A stretch of 64,000 nucleotides of DNA from CAKZYD01 sp039814715 (GTDB lineage Bacteria > Pseudomonadota > Alphaproteobacteria > Sphingomonadales > CAKZYD01). The stretch covers positions 1 through 64,000 of the forward strand of contig JBCCAR010000002.1 of assembly GCA_039814715.1 (NCBI GenBank). Direction: 5' to 3'. The position numbers and the translations under genes were made by a program. Position 1 is the stretch's first letter. The number at the start of each line of letters is the position of its first letter. Below, one piece after another: positions 8,366-17,180 of the stretch. The notes under the pieces are model-generated. The model saw only the letters and a list, made by a program, of their open reading frames with translations. It was not told the DNA's origin and did no database searches.

Positions 8366-9097
8366 CTAGGAGCGGCGGCGGCGCGTGGCTGCAACGCCGG
8401 CAAGGCCAAGGCCGAGAAGGGCAAGCGTGGCAGGCTCGGAGACCTGGTGGCGCACGGTAATGGAGCGCACTTTCCAGTTTTCACCACCGCCAGCGGTGCC
8501 GCTGTCGGCGAATACGGCGAAATAGTCGTCAACAAAGCCAAAACCGGTAAAGTCAAATGCGAAGGATTCGCCGCTGGTCGGTGCGATGGACTGATCAACC
8601 AGCAACACATTGGTGCGGTTGGCTAGGCCAAAATCATCGTTCCAATCAGCATTGTTGAAGACGATTTCAACCAGTTCCAACTCCAGATCAGCGATCGTCG
8701 CGCTGTCAAAATCGAACCACAAATACTCGATGTCGTCATTACCGCCATCATTACCATCAATTTGAGAACTAAACTGGTCGCCATCGCTGTTAATGCCAAG
8801 CCCTTGGTTGGAACCAGATGTGTCGCGGGTAACAGGCTCACGGTCAAAGTCTTCGCCAGAGGTCGATGCGCCTGGCGCGTTGTTGTTGAACACAGAAGGT
8901 GTATCGACTTCATAGCCGCGCACGGTTAGCTGAACGCCGTCAATGGTGTCGCGGTAAGCACGTGTCTCAGTGCCAAAGACGAGTGAGCCGGCGCCTTCCT
9001 GGCCAAACTCAAAGGTAATTAAGGACGCTTGCGCTGCTGGTGCAGCCACAGCCAAAACGGTTGCGGACGCTGCGATCTTGATCAGGGATTTGAACAT
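8366..9097 (-). CDS. PEP-CTERM-type exported envelope protein
   Basis: 243 residues. A Sec signal peptide (FKSLIKIAASATVLAVAAPAAQA) precedes an acidic, Asp/Asn-rich beta domain, and the C-terminus is a classic PEP-CTERM sorting tag: VSEPATLALLGLGLAGVAA followed by TRRRRS. Such tags are cut by an exosortase, and the protein is released to the surface or matrix. The start at 9097 has an AGGAG ribosome site; upstream Met residues are unlikely. A strong terminator follows. No exosortase gene is in the window. The body contains Gly/Asp-rich repeats of the sort seen in exosortase substrates of unknown binding function. Confidence 0.9.
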   Translation of the reverse strand: MFKSLIKIAASATVLAVAAPAAQASLITFEFGQEGAGSLVFGTETRAYRDTIDGVQLTVRGYEVDTPSVFNNNAPGASTSGEDFDREPVTRDTSGSNQGLGINSDGDQFSSQIDGNDGGNDDIEYLWFDFDSATIADLELELVEIVFNNADWNDDFGLANRTNVLLVDQSIAPTSGESFAFDFTGFGFVDDYFAVFADSGTAGGGENWKVRSITVRHQVSEPATLALLGLGLAGVAATRRRRS

Positions 9098-9217
9098 GTC
9101 TTTTACTCCTAAGGTTCGTATTGTGAGTGAAAAGAGCAAACCCCGTGCCAAAGAGGTTTTATTCAATTAAAACAAGTATTTAATGATATAAAATAGGGTG
9201 ATGTCAGCAGCACCTGT

Positions 9218-9319
9218 CGCCTACAGGCGCTATAAATGGGGCAACACGTCTTCAGCTGACACGCGTTGTTACGCTCCCGTGTTTTTCAGCTGAGGCAAGC
9301 GGGCCGACGCCCTGAAGAC
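9218..9319. promoter_or_regulatory. Divergent promoter region with repeated TTCAGCTGA boxes
   Basis: The 292-base gap between the PEP-CTERM gene and the VanZ-like gene holds a CGCCT-ac-AGGCG palindrome at 9218-9229, two identical TTCAGCTGA boxes at 9251-9259 and 9285-9293 (34 bases apart), and GTCTTCAG (9248-9255) with its complement CTGAAGAC (9312-9319). The arrangement suggests a binding site or folded leader, but no regulator can be named. Confidence 0.35.
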
Positions 9320-9389
9320 ACTAGTATAGACCTAGCTGCTAGATTATAGGCCGCCATATACCAGATGGAAAAAAAGGGCCTCTTGAACC

Positions 9390-10544
9390 ATGGCGCGTCT
9401 GTTCGGCCTGATTTGTCTCCTAATCGCCTTTGTATCGCTATTCCCGTTTAATTTTCAGATGAACGGCGTGACCGCGCAGGCATGGCAGAGCTTCCTTGCC
9501 CCACGCTCTTTCGCCATGAGCAGGGGCGATTTGCTTGGCAATATTGTCTTGTTCATTCCATATGGCCTTATCGGCGTCCTTCTGCTGGCGCAGCGGCGCA
9601 GCGCGTGGCCTGCCTATACCGCGCTTGCTTTGGCCGGCGCTGGCTTTGGACTTTTCCTCCAAGTCCTGCAAATCGCTTTGCCCACGCGCGATGAAAGCAT
9701 TCCGGATGTGGGCGCAAATATGATTGGGCTGGTGGTGGGCGCGCTGGGCGCCTTTGGCCTGGTGCGCGCGCCCATTCCCAAAAGCATGAGCACGGCGCCC
9801 ATCGCAGTGACCCCTGCCCTGCTGCTTGGCTGCTGGATCGCCTACCGGCTCATTCCGTTTGTCCCGTCGATTGATTTTAAATCGATCAAGAACAGCTTGA
9901 AGCCGCTCTTGGTTAACCCGCAATTTGACGCTGTGTCCGTCTTCAATGACAGCGTTAGCTGGCTCCTTGCGGGCTTCCTCCTGCGCCACATGAGCGTCGC
10001 CGCGCGCTATGATCGCTTCTTATGGGCGCTAGTTCTAGGCACGTTCCTGCTCGAAATCCTGATCATCAAGAACAACGTCCATCTCTCTGGCACCCTCGGC
10101 GCGGTCATCGGACTAGCGCTGTGGACGTTGTGGCTGGGGCGACAGCGCAGAGCAGCCGCACTCCTCGCAGCGCTCCTTATCGCCAAACTTATCCTCTCCG
10201 GACTGGCGCCCTTTGAGCTTGGCGCCAATGCCCGCGCTTTTAACCTGATCCCCTTCGCAGGGCTTTTCAACGGGTCAATGGCCGTCAATACGCTCGCGGT
10301 CCTGCAAAAGCTCTTTCTCTATGGCGGCCTCATCTATGTATTGCGCGCTATCCCCATGCCGACCACTAAAAGCGCGGCCATCTGCACTATCACCCTTGCT
10401 TTCATAGAAGTCAGTCAAGTCATCACGATCGGCCACACCCCCGAGATCACGGACCCGCTACTCGCAGTCATGCTGGCCTATGGGCTGGTGCAGCTGCAGC
10501 GATATGATGGCCGAGAGCAACAAGCTCTGGAGACACGCGCTTGA
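9390..10544 (+). CDS. VanZ-like multi-span membrane protein
   Basis: 384 residues, almost all hydrophobic, with about ten predicted spans. The first half has the VanZ signature: DLLGNIVLFIPYGLIGV, then QVLQIALPTRDESIPDVGANMIGLVVGALGAF. The second half repeats the pattern in diverged form (FNLIPFAGLFNGSMAV ... ALAFIEVSQVITIGHTPEITDPLLA), so this is probably a duplicated VanZ domain. VanZ proteins affect teicoplanin sensitivity, and relatives occur in exosortase/polysaccharide loci; the neighbouring PEP-CTERM gene makes an envelope role plausible. Biochemical function is unknown. Confidence 0.8.
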   Translation: MARLFGLICLLIAFVSLFPFNFQMNGVTAQAWQSFLAPRSFAMSRGDLLGNIVLFIPYGLIGVLLLAQRRSAWPAYTALALAGAGFGLFLQVLQIALPTRDESIPDVGANMIGLVVGALGAFGLVRAPIPKSMSTAPIAVTPALLLGCWIAYRLIPFVPSIDFKSIKNSLKPLLVNPQFDAVSVFNDSVSWLLAGFLLRHMSVAARYDRFLWALVLGTFLLEILIIKNNVHLSGTLGAVIGLALWTLWLGRQRRAAALLAALLIAKLILSGLAPFELGANARAFNLIPFAGLFNGSMAVNTLAVLQKLFLYGGLIYVLRAIPMPTTKSAAICTITLAFIEVSQVITIGHTPEITDPLLAVMLAYGLVQLQRYDGREQQALETRA

Positions 10545-10556
10545 TGCCCCTGACAA

Positions 10557-10580
10557 AATTACTTGCAAAATCACGTAATT
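10557..10580. promoter_or_regulatory. Inverted repeat upstream of iorA
   Basis: AATTAC and GTAATT flank a 12-base A-rich spacer in the 117-base gap before iorA. It is short enough to arise by chance but sits where an operator would be expected. Confidence 0.25.
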
Positions 10581-10661
10581 GCCCTATCGTTATGACTTAC
10601 CCTAATTCAGGCGCCGCCATCCTGTCCAAAGCGGTGCCCATAAAGCAGGAGAGCAGCCCCC

Positions 10662-12821
10662 ATGGCGGAACGGTCATTTGCGAAGGAAGTTGAAAAGCTG
10701 AAGCTTGGCGAGGGCGAAGAGTTTCGCGGCGAGGGGATCCTAGCAGTCACTAAAGCGCTTTTACAGTCGGGTGTCTCTTATGTGGGCGGCTATCAAGGCG
10801 CGCCGATCTCTCATCTGCTCGACGTGTTTGCAGATGCCAATCCGATCTTAAAAGACCTCGACGTGTATTTCGAAGCCTCGGCCAGTGAGGCCACGGCCTG
10901 CGCGATGCTTGCAGCTTCTGTCAATTATCCGCTGCGTGGCGCGGTGGCCTGGAAATCCGTTGTGGGCACCAATGTTGCGTCGGACGCGCTATCAAACATT
11001 GCGTCTGGCGGCTGCACGGGCGGCACGCTGGTAATTGTGGGTGAGGATTACGGCGAAGGCAGCTCCATCATGCAAGAGCGCACGCACGCCTTTGCCATGA
11101 AAAGCCAAGTCTGGCTGGTTGATCCGCGGCCAGATCTGGGCGAAATTGTCGATCTGGTTGAAAAGAGCTTTGAGCTGTCGGAAGCCAGCCAAACGCCCGT
11201 CATGCTTGAGCTGCGCATCCGCGCTTGCCACATGTACGGCCGCTTTACAGCCAAAGACAATGTGCGGCCCAAGTTCACGCAGAAAATGGCCAAGGAAAAT
11301 CCGGTGCGTGACCTCAACCGGATCGTGCTCCCGCCAGCGAATTTCCTGCATGAACATGAGAAGATTGAGCAGCGGTGGCCCAATGCAGTCAAATACATTG
11401 AAGACAACAAACTCAATGAGTGGTTCGGCCCGCAAGAGAGCCCGAGCAAAGATAACATCGGCATCATTTGCCAAGGCGGGATGTTTAATACGCTCAACCG
11501 CGCCCTTGAGCGCCTTGGGCTGAGCGATAGCTTTGGCAACACTAAGCTGCCCATCTATTGCATGAACGTGACCTACCCGATGATTGAATCAGAGGTCATA
11601 GACTTCTGCAAAGACAAATCCGCCGTATTGATGGTGGAAGAGGGCCAGCCAGAGTTCATCGAGCAGACGCTCAATACAGTTCTCAAGCGCGGCGATGTCG
11701 CCTGCAAAGTCTCTGGTAAAGACGTGTTCCCAAGCGCGGGAGAATATACCGGCGATGTGATGCGCCGCGCAGTCGAAGATTTCTTAAAGCAAAATGCGCC
11801 AGACGCGTTAGAGCCCGCGCTCATCACCGTGCCATCAATCTTGGACGCAGAAACGCGCAACCTGCTCGCCGCCCATGTCCCGCTGCGCCCGGCAGGGTTT
11901 TGCACCGGGTGCCCAGAGCGGCCGATTTTTACCGCCATGAAGCTCGTCGCGCGCGAGATTGGCGAGTTTCACGTGTCCTGCGATATTGGCTGCCACCTGT
12001 TTTCCATCCTGCCGCCCTTTAACATCGGCAATACCACCATGGGCTACGGCCTTGGCGCGGCAGGCGGAAGCGCCTTGAATGTGGAAGCGTACCAGCGCTC
12101 GCTCGCTGTGATGGGCGATGGCGGCTTCTGGCATAATGGCCTCACCTCCGGCGTTGGCAATGCGGTGTTTAACAACAACGACAATGTCCTGCTTATTGTC
12201 GACAACAATTATTCCGCCGCCACGGGCGGGCAGGACATTCTCTCCAGCCGCAACGACAATGACGACCGCTCGACCCAGCACGGCATTGCTGACGCGGCAA
12301 AAGGCGTGGGCGTGAAATGGATACGCCAGCTCAACCGCACTTATGATGTGAAGGGCATGAAAAACCTGCTGAAGGAAGCCATGACCACCACGGCAAAAGG
12401 CCCGAAAGTGATCATTGCCCAAAGTGAGTGCATGCTCAACCGGCAGCGCCGCGAAAAGCCGCTGTTTGCCAAGCGCGTGAAAGAAGGCAAGCGCGCGGTG
12501 CGAGAGCGCTTTGGCGTAGACCCGGATACCTGTACCGGCGATCATAGCTGCATCCGCTTGTCCGGCTGCCCATCATTGACCATTAAGCCAAATCCAGACC
12601 CGCTGCGCCAGCACCCCATCGCCCATGTGGACAATAGCTGCGTCGGCTGCGGCCTCTGCGGGGAAGTGAGCCACGCCGCCGTACTATGCCCAAGCTTCTA
12701 CCGCGCTGAGGTGATCTTCAATGATACTGCCTGGGACCGCTTCGCCGCGCGCACCCGGCAGCGCGTCATCGGCTGGTTCCAAGACCGCCGCGATCAATCC
12801 ATCGCTGCCCGTAGTCTTTAA
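10662..12821 (+). CDS. iorA: Indolepyruvate ferredoxin oxidoreductase, alpha-like subunit
   Basis: 719 residues. This TPP-dependent 2-oxoacid oxidoreductase subunit decarboxylates aryl-pyruvates from aromatic amino acids to aryl-acetyl-CoA, passing electrons to ferredoxin. N-terminal pyrimidine-binding domain: GVSYVGGYQGAPISHL and EASASEATACAMLAAS. Central CTGCPERPIF is followed by the TPP/Mg site DIGCHLFSILPPF ... GDGGFWHNGLTSG ... DNNYSAATGGQD. The C-terminus carries Cys clusters including CTGDHSC and CVGCGLCGE for Fe-S binding. Full length for the alpha subunit. An AGGAG site precedes the ATG. Twelve bases separate it from the beta-like subunit, so the pair is an operon. Confidence 0.9.
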   Translation: MAERSFAKEVEKLKLGEGEEFRGEGILAVTKALLQSGVSYVGGYQGAPISHLLDVFADANPILKDLDVYFEASASEATACAMLAASVNYPLRGAVAWKSVVGTNVASDALSNIASGGCTGGTLVIVGEDYGEGSSIMQERTHAFAMKSQVWLVDPRPDLGEIVDLVEKSFELSEASQTPVMLELRIRACHMYGRFTAKDNVRPKFTQKMAKENPVRDLNRIVLPPANFLHEHEKIEQRWPNAVKYIEDNKLNEWFGPQESPSKDNIGIICQGGMFNTLNRALERLGLSDSFGNTKLPIYCMNVTYPMIESEVIDFCKDKSAVLMVEEGQPEFIEQTLNTVLKRGDVACKVSGKDVFPSAGEYTGDVMRRAVEDFLKQNAPDALEPALITVPSILDAETRNLLAAHVPLRPAGFCTGCPERPIFTAMKLVAREIGEFHVSCDIGCHLFSILPPFNIGNTTMGYGLGAAGGSALNVEAYQRSLAVMGDGGFWHNGLTSGVGNAVFNNNDNVLLIVDNNYSAATGGQDILSSRNDNDDRSTQHGIADAAKGVGVKWIRQLNRTYDVKGMKNLLKEAMTTTAKGPKVIIAQSECMLNRQRREKPLFAKRVKEGKRAVRERFGVDPDTCTGDHSCIRLSGCPSLTIKPNPDPLRQHPIAHVDNSCVGCGLCGEVSHAAVLCPSFYRAEVIFNDTAWDRFAARTRQRVIGWFQDRRDQSIAARSL

Positions 12822-12833
12822 AGGACATTTGCC

Positions 12834-14408
12834 ATGACCGAGATGCCCCAACAAGGTTCTTTCACCCCGGCTGAGCAAGACACAGCCAAACCGATCACCA
12901 TTGCTGTGAACGCCATTGGCGGCCAAGGTGGCGGCGTGCTTGCTGAATGGATTGTGCACTTAGCCGATAACAATGGCTATTACGCGCAATATACCTCCGT
13001 CCCCGGCGTGGCGCAGCGCACGGGCGCGACGGTCTATTACCTCGAGATTTTCCCTGAAAGCGCCGTTCCTGATGACAAGGATGCGCCCGTCCTAGCGCTG
13101 ATGCCAGCCTCTGGCGATGTGGATGTGGTGATCGCATCTGAATTGATGGAAGCTGGCCGCGCGATGATCCGCAACTTTGTGACGCCGGATCGCACGACAC
13201 TGATTGCGTCATCGCACCGGGTCTACGGCATCATTGAAAAATCCGCCATGGGCGATGGCATCGCTGATGCGGGCGCTATTCGTGAGATCGCCCGCAAACA
13301 AGCCCAGCAGTTTATTGATTTTGATATGGACGCGCTGGCCGCAGATGCCGGTACGGTTATTTCATCCGTTCTATTCGGCGCGCTGGCTGGCTCTGGCGCT
13401 CTGCCCTTCCCCAAGGAAGCCTATGAGCAGGTGATCAGGGACGGCAAACGCGCTGTGCCGACAAACCTCGCGGGCTTTGCCTCCGGCTATGACGGCGCGC
13501 AGCAAGCGTTGACCGGCAAAAGCGAGGAGCCAATCAAAGTTCAAGACCCCGATGAGACCATTCTTCGCTCCAAGGCCACAACGCGCGAAGGCGGCAAGAT
13601 CATCGACCGGATCATCGCCGAGTTTCCCAAGCAAGCTCATGTCTACCTTTATGAAGGGGCAAAGAAATGCGCCGATGCGCTCGACATCAAATATGCCCAT
13701 GAGTATCTGGACAAAGCCAAAGAGATCGCAGCGCTGGATACAAGCGACACCAAAGAGCTGACGGCAGAAACGGCGCGCTATTTAGCGCTGTGGATGGCCT
13801 ATGAAGATACCATCCGCGTTGCAGACCTAAAGACGCGCGCGAGCCGCTTTAAGCGCGTGCGCGAAGAAGTCCGCGCCGCGCCAGACCAGCTTGTTTACAC
13901 AGTGGAATTCATGCATCCGCGCTATGTGGAAATCGCCGAGGCGACGCCAGCCTTTATCGGCAGCGCCATGAAGAAGATGACGTGGCTTGAAAAAGCCACC
14001 GCGCCACTGTTCTCCAAAGGCCGGTTCGTGAAATCCCAAAAGCTGTCTGGCTTTCTGCTGCTCAACACAGTCGCGGCCATGCGCCCCATTAAGCGCATCA
14101 CCCTGCGCCACAAGGAAGAGCATGCCCGCATTGCCAAATGGCTTGCGCGGGTGACCGAGACAGCGCCGCGGGACTATGATCTGGCCGTCCAAATCGCCAA
14201 ATGTCAGCAGCTCATCAAAGGCTATTCCGATACGCATCAACGCGGGCTGGCCAACTTCCACCGGATTATGGAGCAGCTAGACGCCCGGCCAGATATGACG
14301 GCGGATCAACTCATGGCGCTTCAAGTGGCCGCGTTAGCAGATGAACACGGCAAAACGCTCGAAGCAGCGATCACTGAAATGGATGAGCGCGAAGCGATTG
14401 CCGCTTAG
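12834..14408 (+). CDS. iorB: Indolepyruvate oxidoreductase beta-like subunit with DUF6537-type tail
   Basis: 524 residues. The first ~190 residues form the gamma/beta oxidoreductase domain: VNAIGGQGGGVLAEWIV, YTSVPGVAQRTGATVYYLE and VIASELMEAGRAM. A long helical C-terminal extension follows (AETARYLALWMAYEDTIRVADLKTRASRF ... PRYVEIAEATPAFIG), typical of the proteobacterial long form with a DUF6537-like region, whereas archaeal IorB is about 200 residues. It completes the iorA-encoded complex, which is cytoplasmic. The spacing (12 bases) supports co-transcription. Confidence 0.87.
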   Translation: MTEMPQQGSFTPAEQDTAKPITIAVNAIGGQGGGVLAEWIVHLADNNGYYAQYTSVPGVAQRTGATVYYLEIFPESAVPDDKDAPVLALMPASGDVDVVIASELMEAGRAMIRNFVTPDRTTLIASSHRVYGIIEKSAMGDGIADAGAIREIARKQAQQFIDFDMDALAADAGTVISSVLFGALAGSGALPFPKEAYEQVIRDGKRAVPTNLAGFASGYDGAQQALTGKSEEPIKVQDPDETILRSKATTREGGKIIDRIIAEFPKQAHVYLYEGAKKCADALDIKYAHEYLDKAKEIAALDTSDTKELTAETARYLALWMAYEDTIRVADLKTRASRFKRVREEVRAAPDQLVYTVEFMHPRYVEIAEATPAFIGSAMKKMTWLEKATAPLFSKGRFVKSQKLSGFLLLNTVAAMRPIKRITLRHKEEHARIAKWLARVTETAPRDYDLAVQIAKCQQLIKGYSDTHQRGLANFHRIMEQLDARPDMTADQLMALQVAALADEHGKTLEAAITEMDEREAIAA

Positions 14409-14420
14409 GCGAAAATCCAT

Positions 14421-15548
14421 ATGAGCGCAGCAACGCCGCAGCGCGCATTGATGCCGGACTATCTACGGCTCATCGCACTGTTCGGCATTGTAATTGTGAA
14501 TGTCCAATATATGGGCTTTTCGATCCTCCAAGGTCTAGCGCCCGAGGCAAGCGGCACGCGCGGCGATAGCGTGACGCTTTTGCTGGTGAATGGACTTGCG
14601 CTGCTGAAAACCTATGGGCTTTTTTCGTTCATGTTCGGCGCGGGCCTTGGTTTCCTCATGCGCTCGGCGCAGCGACAAGACATCTCCCTGGGCAAACTAT
14701 ACCGTAACCGGATGCTTGGCCTTGCAGGTCTTGGCCTTCTGCATGGCTGCCTGCTTTTCCCCGGCGATATTCTGCTGATTTACGCTGTAACGGGATCGAT
14801 TTTATACTTTGTACGTGATTGGCCAGTGCAGCAGCTCGTGCGCCTCGCCATCGCACTTTTGGTTTTGCAGATGGCTATAGCAGCGCCTCTTCTCAGTCTT
14901 GATGAGGCCATGCCAGACGATATCATAGCGCTCGAACGCACTGTTATGCTCGAAGGCACTATTGCCGATGTCGCTTTATTTCGCAGCATCGTGTTTAGCT
15001 TCGTTTTCCTGTTTGGACTATTTGCGCAGGGTGTGTCTGCTCTTGGCTGGTTCTGCCTCGGGCTGGCTGCCGTCAAGTCAGCGCGTATGGAGACCCCCGA
15101 CCACCCCATGTGGCGTAAGCTGCGGTGGTGGTGCCTCGGGCCCGGCGTTTTGCTAAGCCTTCTTGGCGCTGGCCTCCTCCAATGGAGTGCCACGCTGCCA
15201 GGAGCCATACTCGTCGTCATAGCCGCGCCGCTCACGACGCTTGGCTACCTCGGCGTCATCGCTAATATTGCCAAACCGCCAGGGCCCATCATGCACATGC
15301 TGCTAAAAGCGGGTGGCTCGAGCCTCACCATTTATTTGAGCCAATCCATCATCTTATCAACCATTTTCACCGGCTACGGCTTTGGCCTGTGGGAACAGCT
15401 CAGCCACGCGGCCGCGACGGCACTTGCGATAAGCGTGACCCTTTGCCTTGTGCTCGCCTGCGTAGCCTGGCGGCGCTTTTTCCCGCTTGGCCCCTTTGAA
15501 ATGGTTTTGCGGCGTATCACCTACGCAGGCCAACCCCCGCAATCTTAA
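14421..15548 (+). CDS. DUF418 (YeiB-like) membrane protein
   Basis: 375 residues with about ten membrane spans. The DUF418 pattern is visible: MPDYLRLIALFGIVIVNVQYM at the N-terminus, SFMFGAGLGFLMRS, YRNRMLGLAGLGLLHG, DILLIYAVTGSI, and the C-terminal LLKAGGSSLTIYLSQSII ... GPFEMVLRRITY. The family is related to acyltransferase-3-type membrane proteins; no reaction is established. It begins 12 bases after iorB and may be read through from it. Confidence 0.85.
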   Translation: MSAATPQRALMPDYLRLIALFGIVIVNVQYMGFSILQGLAPEASGTRGDSVTLLLVNGLALLKTYGLFSFMFGAGLGFLMRSAQRQDISLGKLYRNRMLGLAGLGLLHGCLLFPGDILLIYAVTGSILYFVRDWPVQQLVRLAIALLVLQMAIAAPLLSLDEAMPDDIIALERTVMLEGTIADVALFRSIVFSFVFLFGLFAQGVSALGWFCLGLAAVKSARMETPDHPMWRKLRWWCLGPGVLLSLLGAGLLQWSATLPGAILVVIAAPLTTLGYLGVIANIAKPPGPIMHMLLKAGGSSLTIYLSQSIILSTIFTGYGFGLWEQLSHAAATALAISVTLCLVLACVAWRRFFPLGPFEMVLRRITYAGQPPQS

Positions 15549-15564
15549 AAAGCAGACAGAAAAA

Positions 15565-15594
15565 GGCCCCCGCGCACTGTGCGCAAGGGGGCCC
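15565..15594 (-). terminator. Hairpin terminator between convergent genes
   Basis: Arms GGCCCCC and GGGGGCC with an inner GCGCA/TGCGC pairing. On the minus strand it is followed by TTTTTC, so it mainly ends the minus-strand CTERM gene, but it also lies 16 bases past the DUF418 stop and may serve both. Confidence 0.85.
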
Positions 15595-15621
15595 TTCTAC
15601 ATTCAGATTGAAAAGTGGGTG

Positions 15622-16281
15622 CTAGGCCTGCGCTGCTTTGGCTGCGCGGCGACGCCAGAGGCCGGCAAGGCCAAGAGCGGAGCCAAACAGAACGCCAGCG
15701 GCTGGGACAGGCATTTGCGTGACCGTAATGCTCGAGAGGTAATAGTCGTCGTTAAAATTGAAACCGCCGGGCACTCCAAATAGGATGCGATCTACGAGGC
15801 CGTTGAACATGGCTGTGTAGGGGTTGTTTGCCCGAAGGTTCAAGCTGGCTTCCTGCTGGAAAAAATCATCGGTATTATCACCAGCAAAATCAACGAAGAT
15901 TGTCCCTTGGTCATTGCGACCGGCGCTGCCGAACGCGATCTCATCAACACGAACTTCTCGGCTGAAATCCAGGACCAAACCTTCGTTTATTCCGAGGTTG
16001 TCAATCTGGCCGTCGCTGCCGTTCCATGCATCATCATTGGGGTTTGTCACGCCAAGACCATTGGGCCCTTGGACGACCTGAACACCAGGAATAGGAACAT
16101 AAGCTCCACCAAACTGCCACAAGGCGGTCGCTTCAACCGATAAGCCACCTTCAGTAAACGTTTCGGACTGACCAACAGTTTGGTTCGGACCAGCGCTCGT
16201 AAAATCAAACGTGGTGACGCTCACGGCCTGAGCGGGCCCGGCGACCAATAAAACAGATGCGATTGCTGCAAAACGCAACAT
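15622..16281 (-). CDS. VPXXP/PEP-CTERM-type exported protein
   Basis: 219 residues. The signal peptide LRFAAIASVLLVAGPAQA is followed by a beta-rich body with Asn/Asp/Gly loops (GINEGLVLDFSREVRVDEIAFGS and a strand ending in DFAGDNTDDFF). The C-terminus is PVPAAGVLFGSALGLAGLW plus RRRAAKAAQA, a variant sorting tag recognised by some exosortases. The start at 16281 has an AGAAGAG ribosome site; the longer frame to 16329 lacks one. It is the second such substrate within 8 kb. Confidence 0.85.
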   Translation of the reverse strand: MLRFAAIASVLLVAGPAQAVSVTTFDFTSAGPNQTVGQSETFTEGGLSVEATALWQFGGAYVPIPGVQVVQGPNGLGVTNPNDDAWNGSDGQIDNLGINEGLVLDFSREVRVDEIAFGSAGRNDQGTIFVDFAGDNTDDFFQQEASLNLRANNPYTAMFNGLVDRILFGVPGGFNFNDDYYLSSITVTQMPVPAAGVLFGSALGLAGLWRRRAAKAAQA

Positions 16282-16556
16282 AACTCTTCTCCAACACAAC
16301 TCTACATTGCGAGACCGTATAAGAGACATGTGGAAAACTCGAGCGTTTTTCGCCGCGCATGTGATTTATCTGTGATTTTTTCAAATTGCGTAAAACATCC
16401 CGTCATAGATTCCCATTCTGGGACAATTCAGCGCGGGCGTTTACTGTAAAACAGCCGTTTTTTATCTATCCGCGCTACAGGACCTGCGAATCATTCACAC
16501 TACGAAATCATTCCTGTTCAAATAGAACCAACGCGGGGGCCGCTATAATCGAGGCC

Positions 16557-17180
16557 CTAAAGATTGTCGCGGTAGTCTTCCGCGACAAGTTGATTGACGG
16601 CCTCTTCCAGCTCTTTGCCTTCCCCTGCTTCGCGCGCAATGGTTTCGCCGAATTTAAAGGCGAGCTTGCCAGCTTGGCTTTCTGTTTTCCACAATGAAGA
16701 GCGCATGACGGCTTTGCCGCAATGGAGAAAGCAGCGGCGGATTTTAATCTCCACTGCCATAAGAGCAGGCATCCCGCGCGCTTCAAGCTGCTGCAGGATA
16801 TCAGGGTCTTTCACAATCTGGGCGGACCCATGCACGCGGTAGGTTTCAATCACCCCAGGGATCATGAAGATGAGCGCGACTTTCCCATTATCGACGATGT
16901 TTTGGAGCGAGAAGGCAAGTTTATTGCCGGGCCGTTCCGGCATCAGCAGCGTTCCATCATCCACGATATGAATGAACTGGCCGGAGGCATCGCCGCGCGG
17001 AGAGACATCAGGCAAGCCATCACTATCGACGGTGGAGAGCATGGCAAAGGGGCTCGCTATAATATACCGCTTGCCCACCGCGTCCAGCGTATCGATGATC
17101 TTCTTTTCCACCAGTGGATGCGGCTCGCCAATGATGTCGCGAATGCCCTCAACGCTGGTGATCGGGTCTTTGGCGGTCAT
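16557..17180 (-). CDS. PPOX-class FMN-binding protein (MSMEG_1061-like)
   Basis: 207-residue pyridoxamine-oxidase-like flavoprotein. Family pattern: an initial LVEKKIIDTLDAVGKRYIIASPFAMLSTVD-type helix-strand, DVSPRGDASGQF, LLMPERPGNKLAFSLQNI, IFMIPGVIETYRVHGSA and a C-terminal HCGKAVMRSSLW strand. These resemble a subgroup that binds FMN or F420 and reduces unknown substrates. It is the last gene of a three-gene operon with an amidase and a nitronate monooxygenase, and its ATG overlaps the amidase stop by four bases. Confidence 0.85.
   Translation of the reverse strand: MTAKDPITSVEGIRDIIGEPHPLVEKKIIDTLDAVGKRYIIASPFAMLSTVDSDGLPDVSPRGDASGQFIHIVDDGTLLMPERPGNKLAFSLQNIVDNGKVALIFMIPGVIETYRVHGSAQIVKDPDILQQLEARGMPALMAVEIKIRRCFLHCGKAVMRSSLWKTESQAGKLAFKFGETIAREAGEGKELEEAVNQLVAEDYRDNL

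Noticed and set aside
11835..12545. 236-codon frame antisense to iorA
   Set aside because: No domain or ribosome site; iorA is certain.
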